DNA of 64,000 bases from Gonatopus flavifemur (lineage: Eukaryota > Arthropoda > Insecta > Hymenoptera > Dryinidae). Location: the NCBI GenBank assembly GCA_018340375.1, contig JAFFJZ010000003.1, positions 26,412,001 through 26,476,000 of the forward strand, given 5' to 3'. Position numbers and translations under genes: made by a program. Below the pieces are notes generated by a model. It was not told the origin of the DNA and searched no databases. It worked only from the letters and a program-made list of their open reading frames with translations. Position 1 is the first letter of the stretch. Every line of letters starts with the position of its first letter. Shown one piece after another: positions 49,378 to 63,201 of this stretch.

Positions 49378-50576
49378 CTGTGTCCAAAAGATAAGGTGAC
49401 ATAGCATTTATTTTCAAAATCTTTATTCATTCGCCCAAATCAAATTCATCGCCTTCAAAGTAATCTTCGAAACAGTTGTTAAAGTCGGTTTCCGGGATGG
49501 CCTTCAGCTCTCTCTTCGATTCGGCTTGGATATCCTCTATCGACTCAAAACGGTGTCCCCGGAGCGGTCTTTTGAGTCTGTTGAATAGCCAGAAGTCGCA
49601 TGGTGCCAGATCAGGTGAATACGGTGGTTGTTGAACAATATGGGTCGAGTTTCGTGCGAAATAGTCACGAAGAATCAATGCAGTGTGAGCTGGTGCATCG
49701 TCATAGTGCAAAAACCAAGAGTTGTCTCGCCGTCATTCCGTAAACGGCGCATAACGTTCAGATAAAATTCTTCGTTAACAGTTTGACCCGGCGGAAGGGA
49801 CTCAAAATGCACAACACCACGATAATCGAAGAAAACACACAACATAACCTTGATTTTTGAGCGACTTCGGCGTGGTTTGTTTGGCTTTGCCTCGCCTCTA
49901 GCGCAATATTCACTTGATTGAACGGTTGTTTCCGGGTCATAAGCATGAATCCAAGTCTCACCTCCCGTAATAATGCGTTTTTCTTGTCCTGATAGTCAGA
50001 AAGCATTGTTTTACACACTTCAACGCGACGATGTTTTTCCAGGAAATTCAATTTTCCCGGTACCAATCGAGAAATATCCTTCAAAATAGTATTAGCTGAT
50101 CCTTTTGAAATACCAACATCATCAGCAAGATCTGTAATTATTAATGGACGATTTACAAGCACCAAATATTTGCTTTTTTGGACGTGAACTTCGTCAGTTG
50201 AAATTGATGGTCGACCGGGACGCTTTTTGACTTTCTTGGAACTCTTTATACCACCTTTGAACATTTTTTTTCGATATAGCCTCATCACCAAAGGTTTTCC
50301 GCACCATCCTCGATGAATCAGCAGCAGAACATTCATTCCGCAAACAAAATTAATCACAAATTCTTCGCTCAACAAATGCAGACATTATAAAAATCGGGAT
50401 ATTCCCTTTCAGCGGCTTACAAAACGAAGCGTATCTCAAACAATAATGAATATTTTGATGTGACCCTTGGCGCGGATATCAAAGGCAGTCTCACTAACCT
50501 AAAAATAAGAGTACTTCCCCAAGGACATTTGCGCACAGAGTTTAAATTCAAATATCACCTTACTTTTAGGACACAG
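49378..50576 (-). mobile_element. mariner-family transposon, second lineage, complete ends
   Basis: An element of about 1.2 kb is flanked by TA at 49376-49377 and 50577-50578. Left terminus: CTGTGTCCAAAAGATAAGGT. Right terminus, reverse-complemented: CTGTGTCCTAAAAGTAAGGT. The ends match apart from small changes, and a transposase runs on the minus strand between them. It is the same lineage as the truncated copy near 40 kb, and probably the younger of the two because its ends survive. Confidence 0.88.
49427..50375 (-). pseudogene. mariner transposase pseudogene, second lineage
   Basis: The minus-strand frame reads KKRPGRPSIST, DVGISKGSANTILKDIS and KLNFLEKHRRVEVCKTMLSD, then shifts frame near 49975. 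The catalytic half then appears as ETWIHAYD, FFDYRGVVHF and LPPGQTVN, with YDDAPAH (second Asp) and YSPDLAPCDFWLF (third Asp) in another frame. The last two Asp are 34 residues apart. The first catalytic position reads Gly (GGT, codon 49960-49962) where the sister copy has Asp (GAT). About 45 bases are also missing near the C-terminus around 49467, in the WHKCI/GGDYFEG region. The protein cannot be active. Confidence 0.88.
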
Positions 50577-50579
50577 TAG

Positions 50580-53500
50580 TTCTTTTATGATTATGATTCG
50601 CTCGTTGAAGTTACGTATTTTCGCTAGAACTCCTAATGGAAGAGGATTTCCGTTAGGTTATGTGTAATCTATTGATTCGTTCTGTTAGAACTCCAATTTT
50701 TAATGTCAAATGCTCCTCACGAAAGCGATACTTCATCTTTCAGTGTATGATCCTTAGTTCTTAAAAATTCGTGTATCATAAAAATCCTTTGTTCAATTCA
50801 AATAAAAACGTCGCATTTCATAATGAAATTCATTCAATTCTACTTTATTTGTTCTTTTTCTTACTATTCACTCTGTAATACGCATTTCTCAGTTCTGAGC
50901 CAACCTCAACCTTAGGATCCGACAAGCCAGGGATATTTCCAGGTGCTAATTAATGAATTTATGGTGATTGATATCGTCAACACGCTAGCTGGAAAAAGGA
51001 ATATCACAAAACCCCATTTGAGACGATTGCATGCTTTTTGAAGCCTTCTAAGTGACAAAATTTTCAAGATCATATATAATTTATATATAACAGAATATTG
51101 TTTATATAAATTTCCCATTCAGGCTGATTTTAATTCGTAATACACTACGAATCAGAATTGAATCAGATCGAAGAAAGATCGACCTCAGGTTGAATGAAAA
51201 TTTCAAAGGTGAAAACAGGATAAGATCAGAGCGACAAATCGAATCAAATCAGATTTATTCGATAATACGTAACGATTCAGAGCCAACTTAGAGTTCACTC
51301 TTTGTCAGAAACAGAATAACAAAAACTTTGAAATCGTTACCACGCATATAATTTTGTAGTTGAAGTGAACACAAGGTATTATAAAGAACCAAGGGCTTTT
51401 AATGTTTGTGACAATATGCAAAGTTTATTTGTTGCGAAGTCATTGCTCACAGATCATTACCGTGAAGAAAAACATTCTACACTACTGACCCACATCGTAT
51501 CACGTCTTATTACCAGACATGTTCACAAGCTTAATTTTCATCCGAATTGCCGCCTTGTTTGCTCGCTCGCTCTTTTTGTCTTTATATCCCTCTTTATTTC
51601 TGTTACTCTTTTTCTCAGCAATTTACTTTTTACTCCATTCCAGAAACGAGAGCTCCTCCGCAATCCTATTCTTTTGAAACCATTAATGTTAGATCTTAGA
51701 TAGTTTAAGGTAATCTCTTAGTTTTCCGGGTTAGAGTATCCTTATCATCCATAATAACATAGCTAAATGACCGCGATACGAAACTTTGAATCAATTTTTA
51801 TGTACCAACGTTGTATTCAGAATTATCTAGATTCGATAAAAAAAAATATTGAGAATCCTTCGTGAAACAACAATAAATCCCGCTTCCCAAGGTACAATCA
51901 TTTATTTAGAGATATTTATGTTTTCGTGATTTTCAGAGATAACTTATTCTCTCTTGAACCGAATGTGCATTTTTGAGAAGAAAGTAAGAGCCTAATTTCG
52001 TCGTTGAACAAGCGTTCCAGGATCTCATCGATCCGGAGAATTCGCTTCCTCGATGAGTGATACGCATAGATATATATATATATATATATTCTAGATGGAA
52101 CCAATTTTTCCACGATCCTCTTCTGAATAAGTTCATCTCTTCGAGAGTGATAGGCAACGCTACTTGAAGTTCGATACTCTAGATCCCAACAATATCGAAC
52201 TCTTGAAACCGAAGCGCTGCCGCTTGTCAAGAGCTGGCACTTATCCTGTCTTTTCATTCACTTTTGATATACTCCACTCACCCGATCATGTGAGAAAAAA
52301 TGAATACTATGGAGAAGTGTAGGTCGATGTCCGATCGATGATGAACGCAGTATTCTTCGTAACTTCAATTTACGAACACAGAATACCCGAGAAAATCAGA
52401 AAATTTCAAAATCGTCCGTCATTTGGAATTACCGAGACTTATATGATTTAATTATTTTTGTTCTATACTCTTTTAGTGTCGTTTTTATCTTCCGATTGCA
52501 CTTCCACTGCTCTTGGGGATTTAATATTTTTAATTTTTTCACACTAACGATTTTATCCACGTTTTATTCTTACAGTACTTTATTCGATAAAATTATAAAT
52601 GATATTCAAATATTTTGTTACTAGAATCATGTATTATTCATTTTCATGGATCGTTCGAAAAGGAATCATGAATTCAAGTAATCCAAAGGGGAAATCTCAT
52701 TAATTTTGAGTGATTTACTATCAAAAATTAAGGAACCCCATCTTCTATCCAGATCCTGGGTCGAACTTGGATCCAATTATGAATCTGTGAAAGCATGATT
52801 GTTTAGGATGCGCAAGTTCAAAGTGGTTGAAAAAGAATACATTCATCGATCTCACAATGATTGATGACGATCCCCATTACCAAAGAATCAAATAACAACC
52901 GGGTTTGAACTAGATTCGATTTTGAAAAGATGCTTTCCGTATTTCTGATTCATTCAAGAAGACTACCTCCTCCCATTTTTCATTGTTCTGAAACTCGTTC
53001 ACTTGGCACGGCGTAATCATCTCCGGCAATAATCTTTTCTTCCTTCTTTGCCTCTTTTTTTTTGCGTCCTCGCTAAAGAGATCTTTTCTCCCGACACCGA
53101 GTTTCACGGAGAAAAATAAAAGGAGAAAAAAAAGAGGAAGTTAACCTTCCGCGTTTAGGCCAACGACGCCGATGACGTATCAACGATATCCGCGGTCCTT
53201 GCTTTGACTACCATTCGAGACGGAATATTTCAGTTAAAGGCTCGGCTATCTCGGGATTAAATGAAAAGAAAGATTGGAAGATCATCCATGGAATTCTTTC
53301 ATGAGATGAAATGAATTCTCAATGAAATTTACAATGGAGAAAAAATAAGAGTATCAATGAAGATATAAAGAATGAGGAAAGAATAAAAGGTTAGAGAGGT
53401 AATCTCGCATTGATTTCGCTTGTATTGAAAAACGATAGAATCAAAAGATAAATTGATTATTTTTCATGGTTTTTTTCCCTTATTCTTGGTTCCAACCAAA

Positions 53501-56500
53501 GTTTCAAAGAGATTAAAAGAAGAACACTGGAAGATGACGGAAGGTGGTAAAAAAGAAAGAACTTGAAGAAAGAAGAAACCAAAAACAAGGATGAAGGATC
53601 ACTTTTCTGCCTCTAACTATCCGAAGAATATAACGGGTATTGGCCTCTGTTGGCCCAGAGACAACTCTCGCTAATCCCCCTTGATCCCAAAGTAACGTAA
53701 CTTTGCGTTCCACTTGAGAATATCTTACGGCTGTGTTGTAATGCCGCGGCAACCATCCAAACCGTTGTCTCGTCCTCGCCATCTTACATCTTCTTTCCGT
53801 CCTATCTGTTTTTTCCCTCTTTATATTCAACGAAAATCAGAATTCTTCGAGGAATCCATTTCATTCGTTTGCTTTTTTTTCCCTTTTCATTGGAATTGTA
53901 GAGACAAAAAGTATAATCATTGCGATGACAAATTCTCGTTCTGCCTTTCTTCGATCCAAGCATCTAACTAATAACGTATCAATGCAAACAGCATTAAAAC
54001 GTTGCAGCATATTCTACAAAATTTAATTCATAATACTCCTGTCATTGAAGCTTGAAGCGCATCATACTTCATCCTATTTCAATTCGATAACAATAGAGGA
54101 GATTCGTGGTGGTTATTTGATGTCTTGAAAGATACACACTACAACCGTACATAGGAATTCGCTGCTCACCGAAGCGGTATTCACCCTCGTGAGATTCGAA
54201 ACACTAGACTTCGGGGGTCTCTTAACACGGTACAGTGGGCGGAATACGTCACAGTTGGTATATCTCAAAGTTAGAGACTCTATCGTATCTATCTCAACTA
54301 ATTAACTGCTGAAGAAGTTTGTTGATGGAATTACGAGTTGAATTCCAAAGAACAGCTGAAATTCTTCCGATCATATATCCAAGTATTGTGATAAATAATT
54401 CACTCTGTTTCAAGAGAAGTTTCTGTCGCCGTGGAATTGATTTTCCCATCTTCAGATTGAAAACCGAATTTTTGTCAAGTTTCCCTTATTCTTTCAAATT
54501 TGGTATTTATATTCACATCAAGATTATAACAAAGGATCTGGTGATCGATCTGCGAACAAAGTAATACCAAAGTGATGATTCGAATCCATTTTTATTCGAG
54601 CACATAGAATAATACTGGTGATTTATAAGCTTCACTCGTACTTTACTTACTCGGCGAGATGGTGGTTAGAGATATACCGACGCGAGAAACTTTCTGCAAG
54701 ACTAACTATGGAAGCATGATGACTGGATCGATTCCAAACTTATCCACTTCTATACTGTGATAGTTAAGAGAGTTGTCGGATTCCACTTGATTCTCGTACA
54801 CCTTAAGAGTCAGCGTGGCTTCACACTTCCTTTTCGTGTCGAACGATACTCTCACAAAATTTATCCCGCATCTGTACCCTGTATCCCCTTAAGTGATGAA
54901 TCACTCAACGTCAGACAGATATCAAGATTTTTGCATTCCTCATGACTAACACAACCCATCTCGTCGATTACATTGAACAATCATCATGAATGCACAATGC
55001 CTTTACAACATATAAATTGAATTCATATTTCAAATTTATATTAGGAAACTTTGTTAAAAATGAAATAATAATTCAACTTTATGAGAGTGACACGTGAATA
55101 TTTACACGTTAAGAGGCCATACGCGATAAGTAGTTACCACGTGAAATATGTTCCTCATAGAATTTGAACGTGTGGAAATACAACGGAGACTCCGTCTGAC
55201 CATATACAATACCTATCTACTGCGGCCACTGGAAACATAATGCATCGGATTTCGGGTGGACTATCCCTTTCTTCTCAGCCGGATGATATGACGCAACCCG
55301 AGCTCTATCTAGTACAACCACGTTGTACGGAGTTTAGAAAGCCATCCGGGATAGTAGCGGAATAGAGAGGAAATTGAGAAGAGAAGAGGGCATGGGTTAG
55401 ATCGTGTTTGGAATGCCCCCTTGTACCCGGATTTCCCTTTTCGTTTCACTGTCTTTCCAAGCCTTCCCGCCAGAGCCTATTTTCAGTCGAGATTTAACGG
55501 ATGATGTTCAACAATGCAACGGGGAATAATGGAGCGAGGATAACAGGTGCTTCGCTCGTCTTTATCGTAATACACATCGGTCGATCTATGCGCCTAGCTT
55601 GTGCATGGTGATTACATTGTTACAAGCAATGAGAACTCTACGATACGGGAATATTGACGGGATGTAATATTCCCAAAGGCATACCTTACTGACCGCTTTT
55701 GAATTAGGATTCCTAAATCACAAACTGCGCTTGAAATTCGATTTTAGCTCAAACGCGACAACATTTTATTCCTCGATATTTTCCGAATACTCTTGATTTT
55801 CCTTCTTCCGCAATTTTTCACAATATCCTAGGATGTGGAATGATATGCGTGTAAATCAACGATGCGACATGCAGCGTCAAGTAGGTGAAGCCAACGCCGC
55901 TAGGTTTCAGAAACGTGGAGAGAACCTTATTCTCCTTTTAGCTCGTTGACTTGGTAATGAGGACAAATTCTTTCCTCGCGAGTTATTCGATCCACTCCCG
56001 TAAGATCGTACCGTGACTGCAGCTTCGGGGTGCAACATTTTTTATCCATCCGCGAATACTCGAGATGAAAATATTGTTGCGTCTTTCGGATCAGAAATAA
56101 ATCTTGTATCGCTCTTTCGAATTCACTTCAATTACTTTGGATTTTATTCGTATGACGTTCGACCCGTGTATTATGTAAAAAGTATTACATGAAAACTACA
56201 TGTACTACATCACCAATTGCATGTGGAGACAATTTTATTCACAAGTTATTCAAAACAATATATAAATATTCACGATTTGAGGACAAATACATATATATAT
56301 TATTTCTACAAATGAAACATGGATCACAATGGTAGGAACAGGGAGAGTAGTGTTCGTAATAGTAGTGGTTGCAGAAGCGGATTGGATTTGAGCATGATTG
56401 ATTGAGAGCATCTCCAAACTCGACGTGGATGGGTTTCACACAACCGTGTACGTATATACACGTATATTCAACCGAGGAAACCTTAGTGTAGTTTGGAGAA

Positions 56501-57050
56501 GCGACCTGTCAAGTCGAAGTAAGAGAAGAAGAGATTGCTTTATACGTAAGCAGATGAAGTTGTGACGTTAGAGCGCTCTAGATATGGAACGTGGATACTA
56601 AGCTCCACGCAAAAGCTCGGCATAACAGAAGCCACAAAGGGAGAAAGGAAGCGAGGGAAAGGGAAGGAAAACGGGGTTGAAGACAATGAAAACGGTTCGT
56701 TTCGTTGCGTCATTGACACTTGGGAGAATGAGAATGAAATGAACGTTGATCGTGGTTTGAAAAAATATTTTTTGCCCGTTTTGTCTCATTACTGTTATGT
56801 CATTCGACGTGAATTAAACGAGACACGTTAAATTATCATTTACAAGTAAGCGGAAATGAAAAGCTTCAAGCTTCATGAGCAGTCTTTGCTTTGAGCTCTT
56901 CATTCAAAGTGCGCAACGAAGAAAGAGTGGATACTGTAGAGTCGTTTTCTGAGTTACTTACTTGCTTGTAGGGTTCTCAGACAGACAATTTAATTTTGTA
57001 CAGAAATGCGTGATTTCACGGAGGTTTTTTTCACTTGGTTAGATTTGCTT
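50580..57050. other. no recognised gene
   Basis: Contains a (TA)n microsatellite at 52070-52089. Frames of up to 113 codons are chance frames in biased sequence. I see no exon with clear splice sites and domain content. Confidence 0.4.
52070..52089. repeat. (TA)10 microsatellite
   Basis: Pure alternating TA run following ACGCATAGA. Confidence 0.9.
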
Positions 57051-57056
57051 TTGGTA

Positions 57057-57926
57057 GGCGAGCATGGGTCACAGTGAATCACGTTTTTTTTCATGCTCTA
57101 TAACTTCAAAAGTAGTGAACGTTTCAGCATGGAAGTTCATGTAAATAAACAATATTCCCTCTCCCACAAAAAGAACAAGCAATATTGTCAATTCGCGTAA
57201 ATGAAATACCAAGTTTTTATCATCTTCTGGAATTTTGGAATGTGATCCCCTGTACCCTATATCTGGGGGTTACAGTGAATAATTTCATGGACCGGCCTTT
57301 CAGAACCTTGAAATTCCTCACAGTAACAACACTGTAAGGTGGCGAGGGAAGAGCCTTTCAATTTTGCAGCAGTTCTAATTTTCAATCCATCTTTGTTCAC
57401 AAGATTCACAAAAACCTGCATCAATTTTTCATTCGGGTTCCCGAACACGATTTCCAGGCATCTTGAATTGTAACGGAGAGATAAAATATTATTCTACTAA
57501 TCGGGTTCAACCAATCAGGGTTATATTATTTAGTAAGCATTTGCTTATGGGACAAACTAGAACACGATCGACTGGTATAAAATAGTCCCTGGTCCACTGT
57601 ACCTCACTCGTACACTTATATATTGAAAATTCATTTATGAACGAATAATCAATCCATGAATAATAATGACTTGCAAACCCTTCATTTCAGATATTAATAA
57701 GCAATTAAAAATGTAGACCTGAATCAGTTCACATACATTCTCATAAAAACAAAACATATCAAATTCTTCGTAAATATAAAATCCAGACTCACATGTTATC
57801 GGTAGCAACTGTACATTGGATAAACCTTATGACACCTAAAGGGTGCCTAAAAAGTGATACTACTAGCCTGTACAGTCGTTTTACGAACTGAATACGTGCG
57901 CTGATCCACTGTGACCCATGCTCTCT
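57057..57926. mobile_element. TA-flanked 870-bp element with helix-turn-helix relic (pogo-like)
   Basis: TA dinucleotides at 57055-57056 and 57927-57928 flank inverted termini that share GAGCATGGGTCACAGTG in both orientations. A subterminal motif similar to CCACTGTACC recurs inside (57238-57260 and 57585-57605). A short DNA-binding-like coding relic lies on the minus strand. The size is too small for an autonomous Tc1/mariner or pogo element, so it is probably an internally deleted or non-autonomous copy. Confidence 0.65.
57257..57461 (-). pseudogene. helix-turn-helix (Psq/CENPB-N-like) transposase N-terminal relic
   Basis: An ATG at 57459-57461 opens MPGNRVREPE, a basic start of a kind common in pogo/Tigger transposases. 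A one-base shift leads into LMQVFVNLVNKDGLKIRTAA followed by KLKGSSLATLQ. That follows the pattern of Psq-type helix-turn-helix domains (a helix, then a basic SIRKAA-like turn, then a G-S-TL recognition helix). The frame ends soon after, and no DDE catalytic core is present. The family call is by pattern only. Confidence 0.5.
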
Positions 57927-57929
57927 TAC

Positions 57930-60900
57930 TTCATTCAATGTTTTCCCTCCTCGCCACCGGGATTAAATACATCTCCAATTCAAATTTAGAACACATGAAC
58001 CATTGTTTCACATCGAAGACTAGAATTATGATCATGATTCAAGTGTTTTTTTCCCGCATATTTCAACTCCTGGCAACAACCGATGAAAATAATTCTGACC
58101 TTTAAATTTTCGTTTTCGATAAATCAATTCAAACCGAAATATTTGATGCGCGAGACAGTTGAAAAAAACGACAGAAAAAGGGAAATCTATCAGCCTGTCT
58201 ATAATTGAAAAATGAGAAAAGTGGATATGAAAAAAAAAATTGTCAAATACGTATCGAAAAGGCACATTCACGCCTGCAAATCGATCTCGAAGAAATGAAT
58301 GTAATGTAATGCGACGTATGAGTCCATAAAAACATAGTTGACGAAGGAAAAAAAGTGTGTGTGTTTGTATACGTGAACGCGTACTACACGTGCAGGAAAT
58401 AGATACTCAGGGATACATGGAATTCTGAATGGTCCCTGTCGAGGTTAACAAAACTGATGAATGATGACGTGGAATCGTAAAAAGAATTCAAGCTTTACGT
58501 GTGAGAACTCTATTTCGATCGTGATATTGAAATATATGGATTATGATACGAATAAAATAGACATACACATGTACAAACTCATCTAATAACGCATTACAAA
58601 ACAGATTCTCGAGATGTACCAAATGAACTTTTGCCATCGCCTTTCTTTTATACTCCATTTGTTGGAAAAGTGCCAAACACGTATCGTATTTGTTCGCATT
58701 CGTCGCTTTTCTACTTGTCAGCGTGTTTCGTTTTCTCATAGAGTTCACATAGTTTTCTCGCAGCATTGCGAATGACTCTCCAAACCGGAATTTCTAGATT
58801 AAAGATATTTTGATTTCAAATTCTCTCCCAAAAATCTCATTGTTCGAATAATTTTGAGCAATTTTTCTTGATTCCTATGAAGGAGTTGTTTTCTCGTATA
58901 TTGAGTCCTCGTATATATCCTCTTCTCAATAAAACAGTATACATCCAACTGGTAACCAATAGAAAAGACTCATTCGAAAACACAATATTTCTCTTTGAAG
59001 GAAGTGCCGAAGGGCACTGATATTCCTTGGAATTTACTGAGTGAATTGCACTAGTTATACAGATACCATACCTCATTCACTGTTTTCACAATGAAATGTT
59101 TTCCCATGTACTATCATTTCTACAGATAAATTCGAATGATTCGACCATCAACATTCCGCAGAAATTATAAATGAGGAATCAAATAAATTCTCAAAAGATT
59201 TAAAATTATCAATTATTCAAGGATTTTATTCCGATATATACGTGCTCTCGATTCGTGCTCAAAATATTCAATTGGAATATAAAAAAATTAACGAGCACTG
59301 GATTCTTCATGAGTCATTCATTTTCCACCATCAATTTATTCCAACGAAAATCAATGTCTCGCTAATTGAACGAGAGAGGGTTATTTTTATTCATCCTAAC
59401 AAAATCCCATTCCAGCTTGAAAAGGAGAGAAAGTAAAGAAAGGAAAAAAAAGAAATCGAAACCATTCATCAATTGATCTTTTACCTCTCCAGTTCTTCAC
59501 ATCGATGGCGAAAGAAAATCTAATGAAAATTCCTTGTACCGACGATATGGATCTTTGGAAAAGATAGGATTCGGCGTACCAACTAATTCGACTAATCTCC
59601 TTTCCATGTTCTCAATTCCACGCATTTCATTCAACACACACCCACCAACACGTTTACGTACGTATCACTCAGGAGCTTACATTGATTGAAATGCGAATAC
59701 AACTCTTTCGTGAGCTTAGCGCACGGTGAAAATGCTAGAGGAAATAGAGAATTCGTTGAGTGGTTTTATCAGATACCTTTCAACATCGTCTTTGTCGTTT
59801 CACGTGCGTCAATGATTCCTCGAATGAATAATGACTTTTTTCTCCTCGTTACATATTTCGTCTCGTAATTACGTCGATTCGAATGAACGAACATGATCCG
59901 TCGAATATAAAGGATATTTTTCTCTGTTATTTTTGTTCCTTTTTTAAAACTCTTTATGACCCATCGCGGATCCCATTGTACCGCGATGTACTTCACATGG
60001 ACGGATACGCCAGGGAAAAATTCACGTTGTCCTCGTTTGCAATTAGAATTTCGATTTCCCCCACCCACCTATATCCACCGACACTGATGTTTCCCCGTGG
60101 AACAAACGTAATGTAACGCGTGCACCACCGTCGCCATTCGCCTCTGTATTTTTCTCCTTTCAAATCGTATTTTTCATTCGCAAAACTATCGTATCGTACA
60201 AATTCAATCCCCCACACGACAATTGCCTGGCATTCTGTAAATGTAATTTCGATAATTATGAACGACTGATTCGAATTTTCGATGAATTTTAATTCCAACT
60301 GGAATTATTCATTGTTTCCACAAGTTTATAGGATTCTCAAGAATTCATTTTGAACATCAAAACATGGAGCTTCTATTCCGTTCATTTGACTTATTGATTT
60401 CACGATTATTGGAACAAAACAACCTTCTTCGGTTGATTCAATATCAAATTCCTAGAGAGTACAGGTAAGTGATCGCAATCACGAACCCTAATCGGAGCGC
60501 GTTGTTTCGAATGTTCGATAGTACTATACAATTGTGAAAGGTAGAATTTAATGACGGATTGTAGATTGTTACGCGATACTAAATGAGAATACTGTAATTC
60601 TTGGAAGAATGTTAATAATATGTGTATCAATGAGTTTGTATATCATATTTGAAGTAATAATAATTTCTAGTTTGTCGCTAACCCCATTGAAAGGTTATCA
60701 TATTGAACTTTGAGAATTGAACAATAATTTATTGAATTCAAACTACTCTTCAAACTCTATAATCCAACTTTATTTCTCAATTCAGATATCACGAATTTAA
60801 TCGAAATTAATTTTGCATTACTACTAGATTAGGTAAATTCTACCCCGTATCATTGCACTGCACTGGAAAAAGTGAATATGGAATTTTCTCTCAATTTGGT

Positions 60901-62500
60901 AGCAGCAAAAATTCCCCACGTGGAGTGGATTCCCTTCAGAAAGAATGTTTCTTACAAATGGAGGAGAATTCCTCCAAAATATAAGGGAGATGAATTTCCC
61001 GCACGTGGGGGACATTCATTGTCACTAAATTTGAAGTAAACTCTGCCATCATTTTTCACAGTGTGTAATTGCGAAAAGGAAAGATTTTACATGTTACTGA
61101 ATTTTGAATCGTTTATTGAAACTGATTAACAATCGAATAACATAATATTAAACTATCGAAGCCCAAAAATCTTGCTGTCACATTATGTAAACGGTGTTTC
61201 CAGCAGCAAAGACTTGATTCGAGAAGATATGTAACGATGATTTATCAGATCTCGTGAGTTTTGATTTTCGTTTTGTTTCTGTAAACGATTCAAACTTCGA
61301 GAACATAGATTTCACAAAATGTTGCTCTCGATGAAAATACTGATATCCCACAAAAGGGTTCGATGAAAGATCAAGAACATCATACAAAATAATATTTGTC
61401 CAGCTCCGATGAAAAATAATTCAAAATTCTTGATAATATTTATGAAAATTCTCCACCCTATGGCGTTTGATTATTCGTGAAGGATAACCGTTGGAAAACA
61501 CGTCACGCAGGTGGATAGTCTTCAACATTACACGAACACACGAGAATACATGAAGAGAAAAGAAGCACACCTGTTCAGAACAGCAGAACTAAATAACCGT
61601 GGAACACGGTCAACGAAATCAACTACCTGTTGATATTTGGCCGAGAGAGCGCTGGGTATTTAAGGAACACGTAGTGTATTAGCAGACCTATCTAGTTATA
61701 CATGTATTATTTTTTCATTCAATTAAATTCCAACAGCGTCGTCATTTCCTGGATATTTACAGTAGCTCCACTATTCTCATACATCTGAATACAGCAAATC
61801 ATTGTTAAATATCACCAAATAACTATTGTTCCTGCTCTGAATTTGTAAGAATTAAAATTCTTCGATATGAAATCTTACATAATGTTGGAGAGAAAGGATA
61901 GAGAGAGATATGCAAAACGTATAAAAAATTTCTTAAAACAAACAAGATTATACAGATTCAAGGATTTCTCATATAATGAAATCTTGATGCACTTTACGTC
62001 TTGAAATAGAGCATCGAGCGGTAAATCAAACCCGCATCATTATGATCTGATATTTTAATAACTAGAGAGAGGTAGCGGTGGGAAGAATGATATGGGCTTC
62101 CAAAGCTGTTCGTCGAGAAAATTTGCATCTTTCGAGGTGTTGAATCTCGAGGTACTTATCTTGCCCGCATCAACCTTGAGACAGGAAAAGACCGACGTTA
62201 TACATAGAAGCAATTGGGGAACACGAGAGGATTTAGAGGGGTGTAAATCTCTCATCAATCACCAAGAGCTCTGGGATTCGATTTGATGGAGGAATATAAG
62301 GATTTGAGTGGGTTAAAGAGGGAGAGCTGAGTTAGTTCCTTAAGGAAATCACCTTCAACCTTTGAAACGTAACAATAGAATTTTATCAGAAGAAGAAGAC
62401 GAACGTAATCATCTCATTGATAAGAATACACGTTGCGATGAACTTTTCTTGTATCTACTCAGGAAGTTTGTTCTGATTCAGAGTTGACAAGAGACATGTC
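57930..62500. other. no recognised gene
   Basis: Apart from the MITE at 60861-61063, this stretch shows only short overlapping open frames with no recognisable domains. Confidence 0.4.
60861..61063. mobile_element. 203-bp CACTG-type MITE
   Basis: The left end is CACTGGAAAAAGTGAATATG and the right end, reverse-complemented, is CACTGTGAAAAATGATGG. Inverted internal blocks include TTCTCTCAATTTGGTAG / TACTTCAAATTTAGTGAC and a shared CCCCACGTG. TG follows both ends, so the target duplication is uncertain. Confidence 0.7.
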
Positions 62501-62968
62501 TCATGGCTCTCCACATCTCTCACAGTCTGGACAGGCGTGAAAGGATTAAAGGAACAAAATAACTTCCAAAACCAACTCCACAATGAGCTGCGTCCTGAAA
62601 TATTCTAACCAGGTGACGTTGGTAGCAGGATTTCTTAGGAAACAACCGCCAGTGTAATCTCAGACCAGAGCCATGATACTCACTCCAGAGAAGCGTGGGT
62701 GACGAGTTAACTGAGGAGGGAAGGAGCAACAGAAACACTTTAGAAGTTGCGAGAAGGAAAGAATACGAACTACTACTACTACTATCACCAAGTGATATAT
62801 TCACGATCTCGAGGAACCTTTTTCTCTTTTCTTTGAAACAGCCACGAGTCCACAAGACGAGCTGACTAACTGTTCTTGGCTGTGTTGCTATTCCCGTTGT
62901 AGTACGTCTACCATTGCACTCCCTCGCAGCCTCGTCCTTCGTTTTTGTTCTTTCGTGCAGCGGTAGCT

Positions 62969-63004
<36 letters not shown>
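62969..63004. repeat. (GCA)12 trinucleotide microsatellite
   Basis: Twelve uninterrupted GCA units. It reads as poly-Ala or poly-Leu in overlapping frames on the two strands, but none of those frames has other support. Confidence 0.95.
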
Positions 63005-63006
<2 letters not shown>

Positions 63007-63043
63007 TAGAGTTAATCCCTTCTCTTCGGCCAAACTGCTTACA

Positions 63044-63070
63044 AAGAGAGAGAGAGAGAGAGAGAGAGAG
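63044..63070. repeat. (AG)n dinucleotide microsatellite
   Basis: About 13 AG units in a row, 40 bases after the GCA run. Confidence 0.95.
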
Positions 63071-63201
63071 GGAAAGAGGTTCGTACGAAAACTAGCACCG
63101 AAGAGAAACTCCTTCAGAAACTCAACTTCGTCCAACGCGCGACGTTATATAAGAGACGAAGTCGTAGTCGACGTCGAGGTTCGTGGTGGCTGTTGTTGAT
63201 G

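Noticed and set aside
62520..63005. 161-codon minus frame starting with poly-Leu, resembling a signal peptide
   Set aside because: The run is the GCA microsatellite read on the other strand and the first codon is TTG, not ATG. No supported first exon of the Ig gene can be claimed.
62908..63135. Poly-Ala frame overlapping the microsatellites
   Set aside because: Created by the GCA and AG repeats; no other protein-like features.
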